This document shows, in pieces, positions 56,171 through 64,000 of a DNA stretch of 64,000 bases. Below the pieces are notes generated by a model. The model saw only the letters and a list, made by a program, of their open reading frames with translations, did not search any database and was not told the origin of the DNA. The stretch is from Gordius sp. MW1 (taxonomy: Eukaryota; Nematomorpha; Gordioida; Gordea; Gordiidae): contig OZ038527.1 of assembly GCA_964036665.1 (NCBI GenBank), positions 10,757,835 to 10,821,834 on the forward strand, given 5' to 3'. The translations under genes and the position numbers were made by a program. Position 1 is the first letter of the stretch. The number at the start of each line of letters is the position of its first letter.

Positions 56171-57435
56171 AAATTGTGATTTGAAATTTTTTGTTTCGTT
56201 TTTTTTCGTATCTTATGTATTTATATCCTTTTTAACCGGGTCCTGGCTACTGACCAATGAAAATAATGACCATTGGCCAAATTGTATATATTTCGTTAAT
56301 TAGGGCGGTATCTAATGAGTCATAATCATAAAAAAAATTTATGAGCAGGAAACTTAATTACAAATGGTAAACATTTTTTAATTTCCTTGTCATATGTATT
56401 AGAAATTAATTTAAATTCCATTAAAATACATTTTGTAATTTATCAAAAAATATGCTTGTAAAATGCATGGGCCTAGCCAGGGGGGTAACATATACCATTA
56501 TCAATAAAGCCTTTCTAGGCACGTGGCAAGACACAATACTTACATACATACAACCTTATTTTAATTGCTATTTTTTAAATTAAATAACATTCTCCATCAT
56601 ATTCAATTCTCCATTAATATTATCATTCTACATTAACCAAAAGTGTGTTTTTTAATTTTATTTTAATTGGTTTATTAATTGCTGCATACATATTATTAAT
56701 TGCTATTTAATAATAATAATTCTCAACGATGGGTGTGCCCTAGGCCCCAGTTTAAGCTCATCCTTATAGGTATAACATATGTTTGCAAAATTAACTTCAA
56801 CAATCACTCTAATCGTGGACAACATTAATGAGCTCTATGCTTTTTTATTTAAATTTAGCCTGGTATGCCACGAGCTGCTGCACAATTTATTTTCCAAATT
56901 CCCTTTAATTTCTCACGATCGATTAAAATAAAACGGGATAGTAAGATCAACGTAAAAGACATTTGCTTTACCCTACCTCTATCTTACCCTCTTATCAGCC
57001 CACCGCTGACTTGGCATGATATTCCCCCCCCCACTACTATTCCTAATATCTGTTCATAAGTCAAATTGCAATTTGGGCTTGAAATTTATCGATGAATCTA
57101 TTTTATACACTACCATATGACCGGCAACAATTGAATCTATCATTCTGCCGACCTTGCCTTTAGGGTCGTTCATATATAATGACTGTATAATAGCAAAGTA
57201 TCGGAGTCGGGGTTATGCACCTTTCTCGGGTTATTATCCTTTTGGAGGGTAAGATATTAAATCAACGATTTTATAACACCATGTAACTTTTTTTATATAT
57301 TTATACTTCTGATTTTGACCAAATCAAACGTCTATAAACTCAACTCGACAAGTATCCCTCTTGCCTGACATTGTATTAATTGCTATGCAATTTATGGGCT
57401 CGCTTTTTGTTATCCGTCCGTCCGTCTACCAAGTT
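56171..57435. other. AT-rich region with one repeat unit and a MITE end
   Basis: A foldback-type unit lies at 56215-56285 (tggctactgaccaatgaaaa, tgaccattggccaaat). A CATGGGCCTAGCCAGGGG end is at 56465, with no partner found. An AATTGCTATGCAATTTATGG word with a GTCCGTCCGTC run is at 57378-57425, as at 63340. Otherwise nothing is recognised. Confidence 0.45.
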
Positions 57436-58025
57436 ATTTTCACCGGCTACCAACTTTCTGACGTGCCGGTTTAAGCCCAGGAGAGGACAAATTTTTTTTT
57501 AAAATTAAATTAAAATTTTGTTCTTGTTAATACCATTGATAATATGACTTTTTGACCGTCCGCTGGCTACTGACCATTGAAAAAATGACCATTTGCCAAA
57601 TTGTGATTCAAAATTTTAATTTTTTTTCGCTTTTGAAATGTTATATTAGTTTAACATTGATAATTATTCTATACCCGTCCATCCTCCAACGTTCTTACAC
57701 TGGCTTTCAACTTTCTGACGTGCCGATTCAAGCCCAGGAGAGGACAAATTTTTTTTTAATTCGGCTTTCAACTTTCTGACTTGCAGTGCAGGTTCAATCC
57801 CCAGAGAGGACAAATTTTTTTTAAATTAAATTAATATTTTGTTCTTGTTAATACCATTGATATTATGACTTTTTGACCTTCCGCTGCGTACTGACCAATA
57901 AAAAAAATGACCATTGGCCAAAGTATTAATCGAATTTTTTTTCCCGTTTTTAAATTGGCATATTAGGTTACCATTAATAATGACCCTATGCCCTCCTCTA
58001 CAAGGGCCTATGCCTCTACTTTATG
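57436..58025. repeat. Repeat cluster with tRNA-type B boxes and TTGGCCAATGG units
   Basis: Three B-box-like words, GGTTTAAGCCC, GATTCAAGCCC and GGTTCAATCCCC, occur at about 57468, 57725 and 57790, each followed by gagaggacaaatttt. They alternate with ccgtccgctggctactgacc and atgaccattggcca units. The cluster ends with acaagggcctatgcctctac near 58003, the inverse of the start at 21185 and 63045. It is a compound tRNA-related repeat of the foldback family. Confidence 0.6.
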
Positions 58026-58794
58026 ATAGTATATTATATATTTGCGATAAAATAAATAAATAATTTGTATATTTACTTGTTTTTTGTAACAACTTTTGCA
58101 CTCTTTTTTTAATATTTGATAAATACGTATTTCTAAATTTTAGGCTGATATCAATTAATAATATTTAAAACTTGAAGATTCTTCTTTTTATTTAATAAAT
58201 ATGTATTCTGATTGACGATTCCTCTTCCCACCTTTCTCGCCCATAAATTGCATAGCAAATATGCTACTTTTATACGAAGTATAAAAGAGTTGCCCCTTGC
58301 CTTTCCCCCTTTACTTCCCCTATTCCCATTCCCCCCTCCCCTTCCCACGAGGGCCGAAGGCCCGAGTGTATATATATATCTAATTCCTCATGTGCTCCTA
58401 GGGATCGCAGCATCGTCAAGGATGACTTGTCCTGTTCAAGCGCTGAAATGGTATGTGTGAAACTGCCATGAGATTTTTTAAAACCTTCGAATAGCGACAT
58501 AAACGCCCCTGATTACATCCAACGACTTTGATAGCAGTTTGATCAAGTAATATTAATAGATTAATAATTTTCCTTTATATTAATTAATTTATCTCATTGA
58601 TTGAATACCCTTTTGTTAATTTTTAAATATCTGACTAAGCATTTGATAGTAATCGTTATTTATATGGTCGGTCTGATTAAGTTAAATTATAATGAAATTT
58701 ATCAAAGAAATAATAAGGCTTTTTATTCATCCCCTACTTTTCAAACGAATTTAATATCTATATGTGAATATATGGAAGACGAATCTTGATCATT
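58026..58794. repeat. Region with a hairpin-bearing short repeat at 58225-58370
   Basis: The repeat runs from CTCGCCCATAAATTGCATAG through the hairpin TTTATAC-GAA-GTATAAA (58268-58284) and a pyrimidine-rich stretch to cacgaggGCC-GAA-GGCccgag (58347-58364). It matches 24640-24795. The remaining sequence is AT-rich and unassigned. Confidence 0.5.
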
Positions 58795-59015
58795 AGTTTT
58801 TATTCCTATAGCTCTTTGTCACCTTAGTGGTCACCTCGTTCAAGTAGTCTCTCCACGTATTCCTGCACTTACGCCAGCTTCACTTTAGTTTGTACCTTCT
58901 CAAGTCCATATCTATTTTATGTTTCCATATCGGCATAACCTCCCTTTCTTTCGCTTACCTTCGACTCGCACCTTCTTGATGCGTTTTGCCAGGTGACTTT
59001 CATCCCGTCTCTCCA
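58795..59015 (-). pseudogene. LINE C-terminal remnant
   Basis: On the minus strand a decayed MKVTWQNASRRC and QEYVERLLERGDH resemble the RT tail at 10430-10560. About 220 bp remain with several stops. It belongs to a LINE family separate from the RTE-like copies at 277 and 54902. Confidence 0.45.
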
Positions 59016-59810
59016 GAAATCTTGATCATTATACCTTATATTTATATATCATTATCTACATATTAATATTTTATGTTATTACTATAATTATATATTCTAA
59101 TACTGTACGCCAAAACCGTGTTTGGGAACAAATGTTTTTTATTATTTTTCGTTTCCTAATCTTCCATTGTTTATCTTCTTATTTTCGCCTCATTATTTTC
59201 ATTATCAGAATAGTCTTATCTTAAAACATTTTATCATTACAATAGCACTTACATTGTACTAATTATTCAATTATCTATTCCATTTTATTTAAAATATTTA
59301 CTTATATTAAAATAAATATAAAGTAACAATTGTGTCAAAGAACAAGATTATTTAAAATTTTATTGGCTTGAGTTATCTAATTAAACGTTCTAGAAAGAAG
59401 ATAATTTGATACAACGGGTTAATGGTGAAATTTCCAAGCCTCCATTTTAGTTCGCTCATTCATTTCAAGGTTCTAGGCATTTTATTAATTTATGCTTTTT
59501 GTCTGAAAATTGTTGCTTTGTTTCTGAGTTACATTACACATTTGAGCATGAAAAAAGACGAATATGTTTTTGATTATTTTCCTATACGTCAAGTTTTTGA
59601 AATTATTGAGTTCAAAGTTGCGAAAATGAGCGTTTCAAAAAAATAATATATGTTTGTAAAATAAATATAGAGGAAATTCACATAAAAACAATTTTTTCCG
59701 CAGGTTAATTAGTTTTTAATTTATATTAAAAGTCCACTTACTCCCCATATTTATTTCACAAAATCGTCCCAAATTTAGGATCTCCCTCCCTTCCCTATCC
59801 TATTTTATGC
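59016..59810. other. AT-rich stretch, nothing recognised
   Basis: An open frame of 74 codons at 59422-59646 has no recognisable features and is in ordinary AT-rich sequence, so it is not called as a gene. Confidence 0.35.
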
Positions 59811-60810
59811 AGCGGGCCGGGCTTGGACGGGCTTCTGCTTAAAAATAAAACAACGAGTCGGGCCTCCGATATATAACTTAACGGGCACGGGCCGGGCCTT
59901 GATATACATAAGGCCCGTTAAAAACCCGTTACAAAATCAATTATATCTAGTATCAAAGAAGGTGTTTTTATAATGTTCTAATTTATAATTATATTATGTA
60001 TTGTATATTAAATTAGCAAAAAAAGTTAAATTTCATTTCCATCTTAGTTCATTAATTCATCAATATTTCAACCGCCTTATAAATGTTAAAGATTATTAGG
60101 GCGTGATATCATGGACGCAGCCAAATTTAAATTTAATGGGGGGGGGGCAATTTAGGTTGGGCAAAAAATGTTTTTTAGATCAAGAATTTCTGGATTGGGG
60201 GGGGGGGGGGGGCGCGGGCAGCTGCCCATACTTGCGTCCCCATTTATAGCCTCTGGCATTATTGAATGAATTAATTTAATATCACGTAAGATTATTTATA
60301 TAAATACTCATTAACAAATTGTAATACAAATTTTTAAAATTTATTTCTTCAAGTTACTTTTGTAAAATATCACTGGTTACCTAAAAATTTAAAATGGCGG
60401 AAAAGCAAAGAAACCAAATAACTTTTTAAAACATTATTACCTTAATTATATTTGGCTTATATAGTTTTATGTATCCCGAAGTGCCACTTGTAAAAGAAAT
60501 TTTTTTCCTGTAGGTCGACCCTTAAAATATAGAAGATCTGTCTGATCCGGAATTATTAATTTTTATTTTTAAAATATTTTTATTAACGTTTTAAACACAT
60601 ATATATTGTTGACCTTATCGAAAAAATTAAACAAAAAAAATAAACAAAAAATTACATGCCTGGGCCGGGCTTGGGCTTTGTATAAAATTAGCGGGCCGGG
60701 CCCGGGCTTATAATTTAATATTTTGACGGGCCCTAGCCGGGACGGGCTTTTTTATTTTTATTACGGGGGGGGCGGGCCGACTGACTTAAACAGGCCGTTG
60801 CAGGTCTCTA
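59811..60810. mobile_element. hAT-like element with GGGCCGGGC-rich ends
   Basis: The right end is GGCCGTTGCAGGTCTCTA, the inverse of a TAGAGACCTGCAACGGCC start. The left end begins atgcagcgggccggg and is less complete, so no target duplication could be confirmed. GGGCCGGGCTTGG variants cluster at 59811-59930 and 60660-60780. Inside, a MITE-like segment with very long G runs (about 60110-60245, from catggacgcagcc to cttgcgtccccat) is nested. Confidence 0.65.
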
Positions 60811-60883
60811 GTAGCTATTGCATTACTACTATACTACTATTACAACACTTACACTTCTTTCCCATAGTAAGCGTAGCCAGGAT

Positions 60884-61659
60884 TAGAGATCTGCACGGGC
60901 AGGCCCGGACCGCGGATGGGCCTAAAATCCGGCCCGGGGCGGGTACGGACGAGCTTTTTAGCAGAAAAATTTTAACGGGCCGGGCCCGGACGGGCTTATA
61001 AATTAATGAAACGGGCTCGAGCGGGCCTCCAATTTTTTTAACGGGCTTGAACGGGCCTGAAATTTTATAAATGGGCTTGAACGGGCCAGAGATTATATAA
61101 ACGGTCATGGAATTACAGGTTTAAACGTCAGACCTTATTAAATATATAGATTATTAATTGCTTAATGATTTTAACATCTAATTTTTGTATATCCTGAAGC
61201 TTCATTCCTCTTTTAAGCGCTAAATTTGACTTTAATACATTTTTATTTTAATTATTATAGATTTTCGTTTACATAATTTAAGATTATAGCTTCGTATATT
61301 CTTTTATAATTAAGTTCCATTACTAAGTTACATTGCACCAAAATTTGTTTTTAATTTTAACACAAATTTTACCGGTATAATATTATTAGGGACTTATAAT
61401 TTAATAAATATTTTTGTTCTAATCTAAAACATAAGTGTCTTAATTTATATAAATTAATCGGGCTTGACGTTTTTCTAAACGGGTACAAACGGGCCTGGAA
61501 AATTTACGGACGGGTTTGACGGGCCTAAAAATTTACGGACGGGCTCGGACGGGCCTGAAGTGTTGAAAAAAAATACGGGCGGGCTCGGACGGGCCTTGAA
61601 GTTTTGAAAACGGGTATGAGCGGGCCGACCTTCTGAAAACGGCCCGTTGCAGATCTCTA
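60884..61659. mobile_element. hAT-like element with ACGGGCTTGAACGGGCC-rich ends
   Basis: The inverted ends are TAGAGATCTGCACGGGC and TAGAGATCTGCAACGGGCC. The flanking 8-bp repeat gccaggat is perfect at 60876-60883 and 61660-61667. ACGGGCTTGAACGGGCC variants fill about 200 bp at both ends. The interior is AT-rich and has no coding. It inserted into the end of a MITE of the GCGTAGCCAGGAT family. Confidence 0.92.
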
Positions 61660-61667
61660 GCCAGGAT

Positions 61668-62359
61668 TGCCTCATGAGGGGGGTTTCAAAACAATTTTAA
61701 ATGATACTATTAAACAGAAATTTATAAGCTTATATACAGTAGTGACGGAGGTAGGACTATCTAAATAATGACGGGGGGGCAAATTTTATGTCAAAGAATT
61801 TCGATTAAACAAAAACTTATTAGGGAGGGGATGGGGGAAGGGAAGGGGGGGGGGAAGGGGTGCAGGAAGAAAGGGGGAACGAAACTCATCTATACTTCGT
61901 ATAAACGTAGCATATTTGCTATGCAATTTATGGGCGAGAAAGGTGGGAAGGGGCGAGAATGGCTATAGGGGGGTATAAAATGCAAAATGATTAGTTTTAT
62001 TTATATAAATATTTAAAAAGTTAAATTTTTGTAAAATTGCTATAAAACACTTATTAATACTTTATTTATTGAGGAATAGGTTTTCATTCATTCATTCATT
62101 CTTATTTATCAACTTCTAAATTAATCAAAATGACGAAAGGAACGCAATTAGAGGGTATGATCTTAAAAAAGCCAATAGTCATCCTGCCAAAACGTACAAC
62201 TTTCAATTTTTAGTTTTTTGGATACTGTATAAATTTAAACAATTTGGTGTAGGCGACCCATAATTTGAATCATGACTATAGACTCAATTCATATCATGCG
62301 CATATGTATTATAAACAAGATATTCAAAAAACGAAAAATATTTCATATCAGACCTTGGC
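61668..62359. other. Spacer with an inverted hairpin repeat at 61845-61945
   Basis: The block ctatacttcgtataaac, gcatatttgctatgcaattt, atgggcgag is the reverse complement of the hairpin repeat at 58225. Before it lies a purine-rich G run (61820-61880). The rest is AT-rich. Confidence 0.45.
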
Positions 62360-63340
62360 CATTGGTCATTTATTCCATCACTTTGGCCAGTGGTCAAATT
62401 TTCTAATGGTTAGCAGACAGCCCAAATAACTAGCCTATAATTATAATCTAGAAAAAAAATCGATTTTAATTTCACTTTGGCCAGTGGTCATTTTTTCCAT
62501 TGGTCAGTAACCAGCAGACTGCCCAAATAACTAGCCTATAATTATAATCTAGAATAAAAAATCGATTTTAATCTCACTTTGGCCAGTGGTCATTTTTTTC
62601 ATTGGTCAGTAACCAGCAGAGTGCCAAATGCTAGCCAATAATTATAAGCTAGAGAAAAATTTGATCTTAATCTCACTTTGGCCGGTGGTCATCTTTTTAT
62701 TTGTCAGTAGCCAGCAAACGGCCAAATAGCCTATATTTAAAATATAAAAAAATTGCTACATCTTGGCTAATGGTCATTTTTTTATTGGTCAGTAGCCAGG
62801 ACACGGTCAAAAAGGATATAAATACATAAGAGACGAATAAAAACAAAAAAAAATTCGATTCACAATTTGGCCAATGGTCCTTTTATTCATTGGTCAGCAG
62901 CCAGCGGACGGGCAATAAGTTATATTAGCAATGGTATTATCAAGAACAATATATTAATTTAATAAAAAAAAATTTTGCCCTCTCCGGGTATTGAACCAGC
63001 AATTAAGAATTTGCCCTCGCCGGGATTCGAACCCACATCAGTAGAGGCATAGGCTTTTGTAGGGGGGGGGGGCACAGGGACCCATATCAGTCGAGGCATA
63101 GGCCTTTCTAGGGGAGGGCATAGGGTAATTATCAATGTTAACTTAATATACCAATTCGAAGACGAAAAAAAAATTTTGAATCACAATTTGGCCAATGGTC
63201 ATTTTTTTATTGTTCAGTAGCCAGGACACGGTCAAAAAGTCATATTATCAATGGTATTAACAAGAACAATATATTAATTTAATTAAAAAAAATTTTGCCC
63301 TCTCCGGGTATCGAACCAGCAATTAAGATACATGTTGGAC
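62360..63340. repeat. Tandem array of TTGGCCAATGG-type units
   Basis: About seven units start TTTGGCCAGTGGTCATTTTT or TTGGCCAATGGTCATTTT (62382, 62476, 62578, 62677, 62764, 62866, 63187), each followed by ATTGGTCAGTAACCAGCAG or its GTAGCCAGGACACGGTC form. The first units share ctagcctataattataatct. Tails near 62985 and 63005 carry minus-strand B boxes; GGTTCGAATCC at 63008-63018 is a perfect match to the consensus. The array is in one orientation, unlike the palindrome at 22170-24360. Confidence 0.7.
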
Positions 63341-64000
63341 GGACGGACAACGAACGGACGGACAACAAAAAAGCGAGCCCATAAATTGCATAGCAATTAA
63401 TTATAGATTTCCGTCACCTGCGGGCTCTACCCCCAGACCCCCTAGCCAAGTACAGTCCCTGCTTCACATATCTTTGCTTCAAATTTTTCACATCGATTAC
63501 TCTTCTATACTACGTATAAACAAAGCATATTTGCTATGCAATTTATGTTGGAATCGCCACAATTGCATAGCAAATAATATTACTGGCAAAAGTTAAAGTC
63601 ATGCCCGACTTGACTCAATCAAACCTAGTTTAATTCTGTACTAACTAACAAAAATTAAAAAAAAATATAAAAAAACAGTAAACGCCAGTGCTTAAGCTAT
63701 TGAAAGGAGGGTATTCAATAGGGGAGAAGATGGATATGATATCTATGGGTATAAGGATAAAGGATATAGTTTTGTGAATTAGAAATTTTTTAGGAGGCGA
63801 GTTTTTGTATAAAAAAGAGGCAGTAAACGCTTACTGCGAAGCTCAAGATGTGATTCATGTGACAGCGACAGACTGATAACTTTTATTAATTTATGCTTTA
63901 AGCTTGTTGATTTACAGTAATTAGAGGAAAAGCGCAATTGTACTGCTTATGTTTAATAAAAAGAGATGCACGTTTATTGAAGCAAAATATAAAAAAACTA
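63341..64000. other. Terminal spacer with AATTGC hairpins
   Basis: A ggacggacaacgaacggacg run is followed by agcccataaattgcatagca (63380), the same pairing as at 23090 and 57380. A further hairpin pair lies at 63535-63570 (tttgctatgcaattt, aattgcatagcaaa). No gene was recognised. Confidence 0.45.

Noticed and set aside
58268-58284. A loxP-like recombination site (tatacgaagtat)
   Set aside because: Only a 7-bp hairpin with a GAA loop is present, not two 13-bp arms with an 8-bp spacer, and no recombinase is nearby.
59422-59646. 74-codon open frame as a membrane protein gene
   Set aside because: Hydrophobic composition follows from the T-rich strand; there is no codon bias, motif or support from context.
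61768-61968. 66-codon + strand frame with a glycine-rich run
   Set aside because: It is translation of the purine-rich hairpin repeat that recurs at 24640 and 58225.

Overview
This is an AT-rich, repeat-dominated nuclear window from an animal, most likely an arthropod. Three things point there: intron-containing genes with GT-AG junctions, a troponin C of arthropod type, and a mix of RTE-like LINEs, BEL/Pao, piggyBac, hAT and Helitron elements. A crustacean such as a copepod would fit, but the species cannot be read from the sequence.

Only three regions look like host genes. A small single-pass membrane protein with a lysine-rich tail sits at 8716-9207 (+, unrecognised). A four-exon troponin C gene runs from 16651 to 26408 (+, 149 aa); only its fourth EF-hand loop is canonical. 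A six-exon RWDD1 (DRG-family-regulatory protein 2, Gir2-like) gene runs from 54502 down to 43088 (-, 236 aa). Its first two introns are only 36 and 35 nt, while its last is about 9.7 kb and holds a nest of piggyBac transposons.

The rest is layered mobile DNA. 277-5288 is a nearly full-length RTE-like LINE on the - strand with an 18-bp target duplication, split by a BEL/Pao fossil. 5327-7633, 19126-21181 and 39473-41417 are three copies of one hAT family. They share a passenger MITE at one site and carry the two halves of the transposase gene on opposite strands. 22170-24360 is a foldback-like palindrome whose arms are tandem repeats. 27222-35340 is an old LINE copy broken by a MITE, a Helitron flanked by a 220-bp duplication, and a 2.8-kb hAT with a decayed transposase. 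36417-42708 holds nested hAT elements with clean 8-bp target duplications. 43541-51697 is the piggyBac nest: a copy with a 602-codon open frame sits inside a decayed copy, flanked by two inverted decayed copies, and a solo LTR sits in the young copy. 54902-56170 is a 5' LINE fragment upstream of RWDD1. From 56 kb to the end there are tRNA-derived repeats, more hAT elements and another repeat array.

A recurring theme is hAT-type elements whose ends are packed with a private CG-containing short motif (GGATC, GGGTC, CCCGGCC, GATTCGAA, CGAGA, CCGATACC). The strongest candidates for new biology are this end design, the hAT family with opposed transposase halves, the piggyBac nest and the very short introns. 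Nothing in the window shows a self-contained new enzymatic system.
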